64,000 nt of DNA from Mariannaea sp. PMI_226 (Eukaryota; Ascomycota; Sordariomycetes; Hypocreales; Nectriaceae). The stretch is taken from contig JANFOG010000002.1 in assembly GCA_024336345.1 (NCBI GenBank), positions 2,914,001 to 2,978,000 on the forward strand, in the 5' to 3' direction. Of the stretch, positions 33,538 through 45,000 are shown piece by piece (positions within the stretch are counted from its first letter, which is position 1; the number at the start of each line of letters is the position of its first letter). Position numbers and translations under genes: made by a program. The notes beneath the pieces are model-generated. The model was given only the letters and a program-made list of their open reading frames with translations. It was not told the origin of the DNA and searched no databases.

Positions 33538-36077
33538 TCAGAATATGCAAAGTCTACCCATCGATTCGTCGCGTGAGATTTCATACGACACTATATCATG
33601 GTTGCGGTAGTGCAGCATCAGCCGGTACTTTCGAGGGAATGCTGCACTTGATCCAGAGTCGCCTTGCATTGGGCCCATGGCCATGCCATGGAGTGGTCGT
33701 AGATACTTTCTGTGCCTATCTTCGTCTTCCTTAGTGGGTAGAATTCGTTCAACCCGAAAACCGTGATGCCAAGCTCCCTGAGGTGTGTCCACCGGTGTCC
33801 TCATCCGAGTCAGGGTTAAGAGCAAGACTCGTCCGGTAGCAGACCCGATGGCAACGAGGCCCAGTTCAGGCGCGTGTGCAATCATGTTGAGTCGGCTCGT
33901 CGTTTGGAAAAGTCGATGAAATCGCTCTTGGTTAAAGAGTCCAAATCTGAGAGCATCCGGACACACAACACCAACCTCTTCTCTCACTTTCTTTCCTGGT
34001 CGCGAAAACCCTCGCATCTCGATATCCTTTTCGTAAGTTCGAAGTAGATGTAGTCTGTTCTTAAAGTCGCCCATGCAATGGTCATCTCTGGCGGGCAGCG
34101 GATGATGCTCAAAAGGACGCCGCAAGAACGCCAACATCCCGGTTCTTGACTCGGGGAGCTTCTGGATCACGCCGCTTCCCGGGAAGTAAATATGGCTCCC
34201 CATTCCAGCAGGGAAATCTTCAGGCCTATCATTAACTTCCCGGAGGCTGTAATAACTGAGGTTATGCAGCCCCTGGTAGTCGGGTCCATCAGTAGACGCA
34301 TCGCTCCACATCTCGTCAAGAGCTTCAGATATTGAAGGGAGCGCAGGATTGTCGAGCTGCTCCAAGTCGAAGTTTAGCCAATGGTTTCCTCCGCCTCCAT
34401 TACTTCCTTCATCTTCATCTTCTTGATTACCGTCGTCTTGACCCTCTTCGTCGGTTTCAGTGACGTTATCATCCTGGTCACCACTCTCTTCCTCAGTAGT
34501 GGCCTGCCCTTGGGTACTACCAGTAGCGAGAACAGACAAGTTCCCAACACCCTCTTCGTCATCCTCATCATCGGAAATCAATAATTGCGGGAAAAACGCG
34601 TCTGCTGCTATGGTGTTGAGCGGTATTTGGGGGGGCTGGTACGACAACGCTGTCGACACCGAAGCCCACGGACAAGGGTTGCCTTCAATCTGGGTGAGGA
34701 CTTTTCTAACATTGGCAATTGGCCGATAACCGAAACCGGGCATATCCGTTCGAATATAATCGACTTGGTAGGGTGATAGCCCAAACAACTCTTCTTTGGT
34801 GTCAACCTGAATAAAACTCTTCTCAGCAAGGGGGAAAATTCCCCAGCCCCTATAGAAGAAAATATATTAGTTAGCTTATCTCACTCCCCAACTTCGTCGC
34901 CCGCTTCACTCACCTGGATGGTGATGGGAAGAACTCCTCGCTTGTCAAGTGGTTATGTTTCAGGGGACCAATACATATTGGCGCCTGGTGTGATTTCCAA
35001 ATGTCGCATATCCAGATACAGCCCTTAATGTCAATTGCGCAGACTTTGTCCGCAAGACCGTGTTCATCGTCGATGAAGCAAATGTTGGGCATATTATCCA
35101 CACCTCTCGCCATTGTAACCATTATTCTCCAGTCCCTGTCCCGCCTCCGGACAATATCTTCGGGCAGGTCGCTAGAGTTATGGGAGAATGGGGATTGGGA
35201 CAGGCCAAAGGCAAAAATCGTCACCTCATGTCTGTTTGAGCTAACAGCGATAAGACGTGATCGTTGGTGTATTGCTAATCCCCAGGCTGATAGACCAACA
35301 TTTTCTTGGAAGAACGGTGCTGGTAACCTTGGTGAGGGCTCTCTGCCGATTATCCCGTGTTGAGCCGACACCCAGTTGGCAATCCCTTTTACGTAGTATG
35401 CCACCACATGACCATCGTCGTAGCATGCTAGAACAATCTCTTCCGTTCCCAAGAATCCGGTCATGACGTTATTGATGATATGCGGTCTGCTTATGTCGAG
35501 CATACCACCAATGTGACGTGCGAGCCAGTCAGGTCGAGATTTAAGCTGGAGGTCAGGTCGACTGGGGAGCCTCTGCGACGGAACGGCACGAGGTCTATAC
35601 ACGAAGATTCGGCTCTGATATGCGACAAAGTAAAGCTGTAGGTTTTTTTACACTTCAGCATTCGGCCACCTCAGTTTTTGGCATGTTTCGATCATTTGAG
35701 CGAGATAGAACTCACATTATGGACTTGAGAAAGAGCCGTCAAGTTGTTGCGGTGGGGTTGCATGCTGGGAATCTTCTTGAAGATGGACTCCCGGTTCTCC
35801 CCGTCAGAGCTCACGTCAGGCCAGTCAAAGGGAATCTCGGGAACATTGGTGACAGTGAAGCCATCTGGCTCGCGAGCCCTGATGGCGTCTTTGGCACCAT
35901 CACCAAACTATAAGCAAGAGCATCAGCTGGTTAGCAGTGTGCGCAATGACTGGACGGGCGAGCACAGGGTATAGTGATGGTGGGACATTATCAGCTCACT
36001 CGATCTGTGGCCGTTTGTACGTGACATTTCCCGACAGTGACATGCCGAGGGTATCGTGGCGACTTCGGCTTGTCCAT
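33538..36077 (-). CDS. CRT10-like protein (767 aa)
   Basis: Four exons, in transcription order 36077-36000, 35907-35716, 35635-34914 and 34849-33538, join in frame (introns 92, 80 and 64 nt). The product looks like the fungal CRT10 family: beta-rich repeats resembling WD-type blades in the first half (for example LYFVAYQSRIFVY, WGLAIHQRSRLIAVSSN, VCAIDIKGCIWICDIW). An acidic low-complexity linker follows in the central part (SDDEDDEEG and an Asp/Glu/Gly-rich run). The conserved C-terminus carries RLHLLRTYEKDIE, LNMIAHAPELGLVAIGS and LMLHYRNHDIVSYEI. Yeast CRT10 influences transcription of ribonucleotide reductase genes; the same role here is inference. No membrane segment or signal peptide is seen. 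The start ATG at 36077 was chosen because its 26 codons end in phase 0 at a GTGAGC donor and lead into the next exon; nearby ATGs give the wrong phase. Confidence 0.85.
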
Positions 36078-37430
36078 CACCGAGGAGGTTGAACGGACAG
36101 GGACTCGGCTGAAGAGGAGCAAAGATGCATCCGAGATGAGGGGAGTAAAGCCGATGCGACAACCTCAAGAGATGCAGAGGAGGGGTCAAATTGCGCTGAG
36201 ACTACGAGGGGGGGATGGAATACGTGCGCGGAGTGATGTTGAAGGCGAGGAATTTCAGAACGTGTGGAAAGAGGAAGAAGATACAGGTTAAGCTTTGCGA
36301 TGCGTTGCGTGACAATACGTTGTCGCGCCCGTGGGCCATTTGCCCCCGTCGCTTGTTGCTTGTTGCTTGTTGCTAATCTGGGACCCAATTGCCGTCACCC
36401 AAAGCAGGACCGTTAGTAAGGTCACTTGGGTTCATGCTCCGCCCCTCCTTCTTTGCGCAATGCCACCAGTGCGAGGATTGAAGAGAGGATGCGCAATTGG
36501 AGGCAAAGATGCTGCTTACGGCAAGGAAGAAGAGACAGCCGGCCGGACTGACGGACTGACGGGCAGACAGTACGAGAATGGAGAAGGCAAAAGGAAGATG
36601 CGATGCGACACTGAGAAAGGACGAGAGGCGTCGAGGTTGATATGACGAAGTCCCAGCGGAGCGGGAGCAGCACAGTGTGGTGGGGCAAAAAAATTACGCC
36701 AATAGGATGCGCTAGGTACTTGCCGCGTGCTGGTTGTTACTGGGCACCACTTTGCCTCTAATAGGGACCCTAGGCGCTAACGCTACCTTAACCCTTAGGG
36801 GGAGTAGGGGGCCTTCTCCTCCCTAGGCGGTATCATGGCACCTCAGCTAGGTAGGTAGAGAGGGGTACCTTGCCTACCTACGTAGGTCACATCCATACCT
36901 AGGGTAGCCAAGGCAAAAGCATCCTCTCGACATCTCGATCTCGTGCAAAGATGTTGGGTATGCTCCATACAGTGCAACAGAATTACGCGCATGGCAACCT
37001 TACCTTAGGTATCTACTGTACCTAGGTAGGTATGTCATGATAGACCCTCGTGGGATGTACCTTGCGTTGCATAGTCACATGGTGATGCGTAATGGGTAAA
37101 CACACTAAGAGTATCATCTACGCTTGGTCGTGGAGGGCATCTCACATATGCTGCTGGCCTCACTCGCAAGATACTCTTAGCACTCAGTTTGGGTGTGATG
37201 TAATATGCAGCTGTTTTTTGTATTCCAAAGAGTGGTGATGATGACATGAAAGAAGAATCGCAACCTACTCACTCACAAACACACTGCTTTATCAAGGCCT
37301 CCAAGTCCATCACAGTAGATTCTACAGAAGAAAATGAGGCTCGGTGTGACATAAATATATACCCTTCACACTATTCAAATATCCAACTTTCATTCGTCAG
37401 TCATAATGGCTTTTTCTCATATCACAGCTG
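36078..37430. other. 1.35-kb spacer upstream of the CRT10-like gene
   Basis: This interval holds the CRT10-like promoter and the 3' flank of the glycosidase gene. It contains a GCTTGTT heptamer array (36351-36374) and, at 36830-37030, several copies of TACCTAGGTA/CCTTAGGTA-type palindromic words. No gene is seen. Confidence 0.6.
36351..36374. repeat. Heptamer array GCTTGTT, three units
   Basis: Three perfect 7-nt units plus a partial one are seen, the third heptamer array in this window. Confidence 0.9.
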
Positions 37431-38957
37431 TTATACTCTCATAAGCTCAGTCATATCCTTCATCCGATAATCCAGCACAGGTGTCACCCAATCGTCCTCC
37501 ACGAGTGAGTACGTCTCCGTGACGTTGCCGGCAGGCTTTCGTGGGTTGATAGCCCAGTACCCAAAATCTGCATCTATACCCCGTAGGAATCGCATCAAGT
37601 TTGTCCAGTAGTTCGCTGAGCCCACGTTGGGATCGCGCCCAGCCCCAATCTCGCCGACCCAGACGGGAGCCACGTCGCCTTCGAGCAGATATCCCCAGTT
37701 GTAACGCATTGCCTCCGCGAAGGATTCGTACGTACGCTGGAGGAAACGGCCGCCGGTGCTGCCCCAGCCAGACCAACCGTATACGTGTGCCGAGTACACC
37801 ACTCGGTGCTCTACATTCAGCTTGACAGGTCGCTCGCCAACATGAGATAGATCATTGGAAGACTCCGTGCCTTCAACAACGACAAGCCAGTCCTGGTTCA
37901 TCTCCAAAAGCCGGTTTCCGCACTTCTCTGCTGCGACGGCCCAGCTGGACCAAGGCATCGTGCCCCAGAGGCCCCGAATCTCGTTGCGTAGGTCGACGCC
38001 AATGACGAGCGAGTTGTTCACTAACGGCCTCATGATTGTTTCCCAGTGTTGAATCCATTCCTCTTCAGTTTGCTTCACACGACAGAAGGTACCCAAATAA
38101 TCGTTCGCCCATGCAGCATCACACGGGTCGGCACCACAGCACCAAGTTGCACTAGTGATATGGTTGTTGACAATGACGGCTACACCAGCATCTGTAATTG
38201 CTTTGACAACAGCTTCGAAAATATCCAACGCGCTCTTACCTATTAGATCAGGATTTGCGCTTACAAGCTTAGCATCTGGAGTAGGATTCTTCATAACAAG
38301 CTCATCTGCATATGGCAATCGCACACTGTTGAAGCCTAGTCGTTTGATTGTTTGGACAATGGTATCACGGTGCTGAATATCCAACCCGCCGGGTATGAAC
38401 AGCTCATCACTGGCACCATACCAATTGATAGAAGACAACTTGAAGCGCCTTCCATTTGTATCAACGATATTGCGGCCCTGTGTACGCAAGGGCAAGGCGA
38501 AGTCAGCAATGAGTGTCCGCTCTGGTGGAGGGAGTAGCGGCTGTTGACTGAAGGATTCTGTCTCAGGATCCGGGGTCCATGGTTTCCTTAAGCCAGATTC
38601 CTTGCGCCAGTAATAAAGCCATGCGCTGCCAAAACACACTAAGGCTACGACAAGCAGGATTGTGCGTCGTGAAAGACGGAAGCTCAGGGTTTTGGTATGG
38701 CATCGCCATGAACTCGACCACCTGGGTCTAGATACGGACTCTACATCGAGCCTGTGAACATAATCGCTCTGACTAGTGTCGTCATGCATGTGAGCTTGGA
38801 AAGCATCATCGAGGTCGTTGTCGTCGCCATCTTCTGAGTCGCTCCAGTCGTTCAGTAAGCTGGCGCGCTGCGCCGTGCTATTTGTTGTCGATCGTCGTTG
38901 GAGGGATCGACGACCACTTAGGAAGCTCGGCAACTGTAGAGCTGCCCCACCAGCCAT
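37431..38957 (-). CDS. Membrane-anchored GH5-type glycoside hydrolase (508 aa)
   Basis: This is a single-exon gene for a glycosidase with the cellulase-family (GH5) TIM-barrel signature. The acid/base catalytic residue is E326 in VDLRNEIRG and the nucleophile is E436 in PVWVGEIGA. The HVYGW motif at 391-395 and the core start NIVDTNGRRFKLSSINWYG (163-181) also fit the family. Before the barrel there are about 97 polar, Ser- and Asp-rich residues and one hydrophobic helix (about 99-117) followed by WRK, so the protein is predicted to be a type II membrane protein with the enzyme in the secretory lumen or outside. The substrate is probably a beta-glucan, glucosylceramide or related glycan and cannot be decided here. 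The ATG at 38957 opens the N-terminal tail. It is one of three genes on the minus strand in a row. Confidence 0.92.
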   Translation of the reverse strand: MAGGAALQLPSFLSGRRSLQRRSTTNSTAQRASLLNDWSDSEDGDDNDLDDAFQAHMHDDTSQSDYVHRLDVESVSRPRWSSSWRCHTKTLSFRLSRRTILLVVALVCFGSAWLYYWRKESGLRKPWTPDPETESFSQQPLLPPPERTLIADFALPLRTQGRNIVDTNGRRFKLSSINWYGASDELFIPGGLDIQHRDTIVQTIKRLGFNSVRLPYADELVMKNPTPDAKLVSANPDLIGKSALDIFEAVVKAITDAGVAVIVNNHITSATWCCGADPCDAAWANDYLGTFCRVKQTEEEWIQHWETIMRPLVNNSLVIGVDLRNEIRGLWGTMPWSSWAVAAEKCGNRLLEMNQDWLVVVEGTESSNDLSHVGERPVKLNVEHRVVYSAHVYGWSGWGSTGGRFLQRTYESFAEAMRYNWGYLLEGDVAPVWVGEIGAGRDPNVGSANYWTNLMRFLRGIDADFGYWAINPRKPAGNVTETYSLVEDDWVTPVLDYRMKDMTELMRV

Positions 38958-40424
38958 TCTGAAGAAGGATCGGAGTCGCGTGGGCTCAGTCTGTCACAGC
39001 TGAGACTGGCGGCACTAAATTTTCAGTATGAGTCTCAGCTCACCGTTTTCAGAGACGGGTGGGCACAATGAAACTGCTGAATTGAAACTGTGGCACGCCT
39101 CCTGCGATGGGGATGTTCTTCTCTTCTTCCTTTTTGGCGGCTGAAATATCAAATGCCCTGCTCTCTATAGCAGATGCATTGAACTTTTGAAGGAATTGAT
39201 GTGGGTAGGCTGCGGTTCACACACCCGCCGTTCTTCGCTCCAGGCGGGGGAAGATGACGGCGTCGAACAGAGGGTAGAAGAAGATGAAAAGAGGGATTGT
39301 CGCGCATATCGAAGGGAAACTTAGGGATACGGCAGTGCTATTATTATATCATCTGTCGCATCAACTCCGTATTCCACCTCGACGTCACATCTATGACGGC
39401 GGCTCCTCCGGAACGACCGGGAGAAAGGGGCATTGACTGACCCATCCCAAATGCACAAGGCGTGGCTTGCAGAGACTGGCCATGATTTATCAAACGCTGT
39501 CAGCACGAGACCAGCAGTCTGGCGCGTAAGCGTTCGTCTACAAAGCGTTATCGCACACGCGACTGAATTTTGCCTAATTCTGGACAGTCCAGTTCACTGG
39601 AAAATATCATCCAAGGTGTGAAGACAGACTCTTTGATCAATAGCCAAATGCATCACAGAACCAGAGACGAAAACCATAGACGAAGTAGTTATCATTAACT
39701 ATTGTTTTGTTTTTATTTTACACTAGATTAGGGAATATAGGTTTAAATGACCGTCTTTTGTGTCTTCGAGCCTTTGAGACCCATGCGACTTGCTTTCTTT
39801 GCGGCAACCCGGCACAATCGTTTTCTTTGTTTCGGTGGTTCGCACACTCTGCAAAGCCCTGTCATCGATGCGTGCATGTCGCACTTCCGTCGCGCCTTGC
39901 CCAGCTGCATCATCAGCAACGACTGGGAATTGATCCTGTGGCTATCTTTAGAGAAGCCTACAGGTGGGTTCACCCAAGCAAACTGCATTGAAGACATCTG
40001 GTTATTCGAATTGCTGCCCTTCCACGCACGTCATTGTTCACGGCTCGTGCCGTTCCGTCTTTAAAGCTCGACTCAAGTCAATGAAATTCATTGCTTATTA
40101 CTCAACTCGGCGCGTGTCTTGGCCAATTCCACCAAAGCAACGGCAATTGCCTTGGGTCAATTCCGGATATAGTTTCCGTGATTATTCGTTATACATAGTG
40201 GATTAAGTAGTTGATGTACAGGCCGCGGCCGGCCGTTATGTTTCTGGCGCTGAACATCGGTCGGTATGTCGTCCTGGCCTGCGTCACAAATCTCCGCCTC
40301 AAGACAGGGCGGCGTAATTGAGATTGGGGAGACTCCATGCCATAATGAAAGGGGAGTTGGTGATGACCCGAGAAATCGTCTATTTCTTGGTTATTCCTGC
40401 ATCACTTCACGATGCCGTGCTATT
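38958..40424. other. 1.47-kb spacer upstream of the GH5-type gene
   Basis: This interval holds the promoter of the glycosidase and the 3' flank of the receptor gene. Overlapping frames of about 60 to 105 codons are present on both strands, none with a recognisable motif, and no gene is supported. Confidence 0.55.
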
Positions 40425-42081
40425 TCAAGTTCGATTCATCCCCAACGGGTCTCTGTCGTATGGGGTTGGTGATGTCGGCGCTGCAAAGGTCTTCTCAGCT
40501 TCCCACGTAGTAGTAGAGGTCGGTGGGTTGGGGCTAGAGAAGGATCGCGCAGGCGCATGGTAGCGTGCGGTTCGGCCAAAGTAGTCGGGCGTTCTTCGCC
40601 CGTTACTGGCATATTTCACTGGAGACACGGGAGTTACTTCGGCGCTCGAATCTCGCGAGAGCATCTCGTACGAACGTGTCTCTTTATTGATGGTCTCCGT
40701 GCGGGCATCAACCGACACGAATTCCTTCTTGTTCTTCTTCAAGGGCCCTATGATGAGCTCGGCCCATCCCGTGACCATGGACCACCGTCCCAGGAGGAAC
40801 AGGAGCCAGATACCGTTCAACTAGGAGCCACATGTCAGCAACTCTGTCACCCAGTTTCAACTGGAAGGATTACTTACAGCAAGGAGAAGGAGTACCGCCG
40901 TTACAGTCGCATCATTGACAACCAAAGAACTTGCCTCCTTCAGACACTTGTTCTTATCGCCAGATGCGCCAATGAGGCAGAGAGCCCATTTCTCGCCCAC
41001 TTTCGGATCGTGCGTAACAGATTGAACGATGTTGTCTTGAAATACGAAAATAACCGAGAAGAAGATGACGTCCGCAATGATGATCAGGACAATGGCGATA
41101 CCTCGCCACTGGAGCGAGATCACTCTGCGAACGCGTCGGTAGGCTTGGCGAGGCGATAGAGTCTTGACACTGTTCGTGTACGTGGGCAGGCTCGATCCAG
41201 ATGAGGCATGGTTATCAGACAGAGACGCTAGGTAGACCTTGATACAATAGCCGAATGTAGCAAAAGTGATGACAACGGTCAAGCCCGCAAAGAGAAGGAG
41301 TGGGATCCAGAAATCGGCCAGACTGTTTTGATGGTTGATGTGACACGTCGCACCAAAACGGAACGAGAGACCACTAAAGACGAGGGCAAGGACGATTCCG
41401 AGGATGGGGATTCCCCAGCCAGCGGCCTGTGCGAATATCATGAAACTACGGCCAACCAATACCTGCCAGCAAATCTGGAGATGAAGAGACAGAGATCGCA
41501 AGAAAGCCCACATGACTCCAGCCCAACCTCCCAGGAGGAGAAAGGAGCCAGATGCACCGCAGACCTTGCTGGTCTTCATGCTGTGAGGTGTAATCTTATC
41601 GTAACACTGGTCGGGTTGGGCGGCCAAAGGAATGACAAAGCCGAGCTAGGATTTTCATCAGCCTCTCATTCCAATTGTAGCAACCAGTGGAAATCAAATT
41701 GGGTCTTACATTCATCAATAAGACGGCGATGGTGAGGCAAATGCTGAGATAATGGCGGTTGGTCTTTTCAACAGGCAAGCAGGCCCATGAGAGCAGCAGA
41801 AACGCACAGCATATTAAACTGGCCGTGGAGACCCAGTTTGCAACGGCCGTAAGGGTCACGAAGTAATCAGGGTACACCCAGTCTGTCATGGGGCAGGGGA
41901 GGCAGCATTTCATCTCCCCCACTGTCTGGCAAAGCCTTCCATCGGTAACTTATTATTATTGTCAGTATCGACTGGAGAGGAGAGAGGAAGAATTGAGAGT
42001 CTTACATCCACCCTTTTGGGCGAATAAGGTAGCATCCCAGAATGGTGGTGGGCAAAGGTTTACCCCAGATGTGTTAGTCAT
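40425..42081 (-). CDS. Seven-helix Frizzled/Smoothened-like receptor (492 aa)
   Basis: Four exons, in transcription order 42081-42006, 41948-41710, 41645-40878 and 40820-40425, join in frame; introns are 57, 64 and 57 nt. The short N-terminus is extracellular and rich in Cys (10, 32, 40, 41, 44). Seven hydrophobic helices follow at about 55-79, 87-112, 137-157, 173-196, 216-244, 283-308 and 350-373. The helix 3 to 5 region (SFLLLGGWAGVMWAFLRSL, then GWGIPILGIVL, then a Cys-containing loop and DFWIPLLLF) resembles the Frizzled/Smoothened class of seven-helix receptors without the large Cys-rich ligand domain, as described for some fungi. The tail of about 115 residues is Ser/Thr/Pro-rich and cytosolic. 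A role as a signalling receptor is inferred; ligand and G-protein coupling are unknown. The acceptor of intron 1 is AAG rather than YAG. The first ATG in a good context was used. Confidence 0.85.
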
Positions 42082-45000
42082 GGTGAATGAAGAAGCGAGA
42101 ACAGGTTAAAGAAGTGTCAGAAGTGAAGATTGAGGCGCAACCAGCGCCGCTTAAGGTTATGTCCTCCCTCCCTCAGGATACACGGGTGTATCGATACGTG
42201 TGAGAGCCAGTCGACAGGTGAAGTCGTCCGAAGTCTAGAGAGCAGGATCGTTGTATGTCGACTCGGCCAGTATATATCGTCCAGTGAGAGTGTTATCGTG
42301 AGTGGTCGGAGCTGTATCGACGGGCAATCCTTCTAGATGTATCTTCAATTCGACGGAGAACGTTCAGGTGAATTCGAAATAGGCCGAGCAAACGGCATAT
42401 AGAAAGCAGTGACAAGATGATAATCCACCAGCACGAGTCACCAAGATGGCAGCTGGAACAAGTTGGGTGTTACACAGGTACACAAGGTCGGTATGAATTA
42501 GGATCAGAACAAAGATGATAATGAAAGCATCTTAAAGATGGGGGCACAGAACGCAACCAAGAGTCGGGCAGAGAGAGGCAGATCACGCGTGTGAGGGGAG
42601 GGCAAGTGGAAGATATAAGAGAGTCAGACTGATGGAGATTTGGATGACAATATATGGGCACCATCCGGCTCCAGTTGCAGGAGTGGCAATGCTCTAGGTG
42701 AGAGAGGTGTGTCTTCTGGCCCCCTGTCGACCTGGAGAGTAGTGAGTTTACCCATCTTGCAGAATTCTTCTCAAGGCTCCCACCCACTCGGAGTCGAATG
42801 AGCATGGGCTGTAGACCCAAGGGCAGGATGGCGCAGGGACCGGGGAGCTTGTGCAGATACCAATGGAGCCAGCGGAAGCGGCGAAGTCGACGCCTCCCCC
42901 GGGGTTGTGGCCTTGTGGACTGCTTTGCCTTGGCTACTATTGTGTACATATTTCTGTCATTGGGTCGCCATTGGGTGAGCTTCTATCGGTGACAACGAGA
43001 GGGCGCCCATCGGAGCGGGGAAGAGGGGAAAAGCCAAACAGCGTGGAGAACAGGGGTAGGACGTTGACCCACCACCAACACTTGCTGAGCACGAGAGCTA
43101 CGGCTGGCGTCTCCTGGGTACCTGGACTAGCTAGCTGCCAGGGCCGCAAAGGGGCCATCCCCTGGTGGAACCAGTCTCATTGGGGACTGCTCAAAACGAT
43201 CTCAAGCCAGGGGCGAGAGACGAGCATTCATGGAGCCGGAGGTTTTCCAGGACTGGCAGCGGAAAGAGGGGTTTTCAATCGCTACGCTCGACACACACTT
43301 CCGCCCCTTGTAGTAAAGTTTCTAAGGAAGTTGGTCGTTGCTGAACTGAAGAGCTGATGAGCTCAAACGAGTCAAGAACTGGTGCGGAGGGGGCCGTGGG
43401 CTCGTATCACGGAGGATCTTGAGTTCTTCTGGGAATTCAAGCACCCCCTACCCATGACCCAGAATTTTGGTTGGTTATCATATGCGCCTGGAAATACAAA
43501 CAGCATTCCATCACTGGAGGACGAGTGTAATTACTGATGGATGAGCCCTACCCGTCAGCAAGGGCAAGATAGCTGGGGCGACCAATAACGATACCAGATC
43601 CGCCGTTGACACCGCTGGCACCAAAATCTTACCTCATTGTGATTCGCCGATACCAAGATTGAGTGCACCGTTATTTTCTTCCGCCAGGCTGCATTTGGAG
43701 TGTCTCATAGAATTACTATGTGTAAGTCAGTGGGGATTTTACCGCAAAATGCGTAGAGCGGGGCATCAGAGAGTTGCTTGCCCTTGTCCATGTCCGTCCC
43801 CGTATTCAGCAGTTACAGTACTTCGTATCGCCTTACAGTGTCTATCGAATAAGGTAGTCCATGACCTGCGGTGGGCATACCGTTCGTAGCATGCAAAGCA
43901 CATTCATAGTATATTGGCCATTCTGTGGGTGAGCGGCCGCGCCCAAGCTTTCCGGGTCCGCTGGACCAACAGTGCCATTGGAAAATGTTTGTCACATTCC
44001 CCCATTGGGGCATGTACCGAGCAGCAACACATCTTGGCAGGCAACTGGCAAACCTGGTGGCTTTTGGACTCTTTTGTCGAGTGATCCGAATGGCGTATCT
44101 AGAGCTGCGGGACCTCGAGCCCATAACGCCTTGTGCCACCAAGGAGAGGAAGCCGTACCGCACGTTTGGCGGCTTTGAGTTCGATGTGCCCGTCCTGGAA
44201 TTGAAAAGGTCCTCGGATCTAACTATTTTCTGTGCCTGTTTGGTAAGTTAAAGAGACGGTGGGTGTGGAATCTATCAATCAGGTGGTCTGATCTGGCTCC
44301 TGGACGCGTTCACATAAGTGCGTCCCAAACCTGAGCTGAGAGGTTGTTACCCAGAACTCGCACAACTGGCTCGTCCTCAATAATTACATTTTTATTTTCG
44401 AGTGTGGCAAAGCAAAGCCCTGGGAGGTACAGTAAGCTCATGAGATGGAAAGCCGTGTTGCCATGGATCTTACTCGCCAATCAAGGTAGCCTTGCTGTCA
44501 ATCTCGGCTTCGAACAACCACAGCACCTATATCACGAAGGTAGTAAGCAATCCAACGGATACCTCAGGCAGGCAGACACACACTCCTTGAATACCAGCTA
44601 CTTCTCCATGCTCACCAACTAAAAATTTTAACTTATTGTTAGCGTCAGCATATCACTCAAAATCTCACTGGCGTTGACTCCTCCATCCTTCGACCTCGTT
44701 ATTATCTTGTTGATCACTGTAGCAAGGAGTCTCGAACACACAAGCACTGCGATACCTCGGATGTTCAGTGGGTGTATCCAGCTTGAACTGCCTGTTTCCG
44801 CACCGCGCATCCAATATCTGGCTCAGCCCAATTCCCGATTAAATTGGAAAACAAGCTTGGCATGGGGTCTGTCCAGGACTTTCCAGCATTGAACGGGCGG
44901 CTTGCATAGCGCCCTCATTAATTCACCCGATAGCCTCAGTCTAAACGGTGTGTGGCTGCTTGGTGGGAGTAAGCCTGGAGCTATTCTCGGACAATATAAC

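Noticed and set aside
36760..36830. CCCTTAGGG / CCCTAGG words resembling telomere repeats
   Set aside because: They are single copies, not a TTAGGG array, and belong to the TACCTAGGTA-type spacer words.
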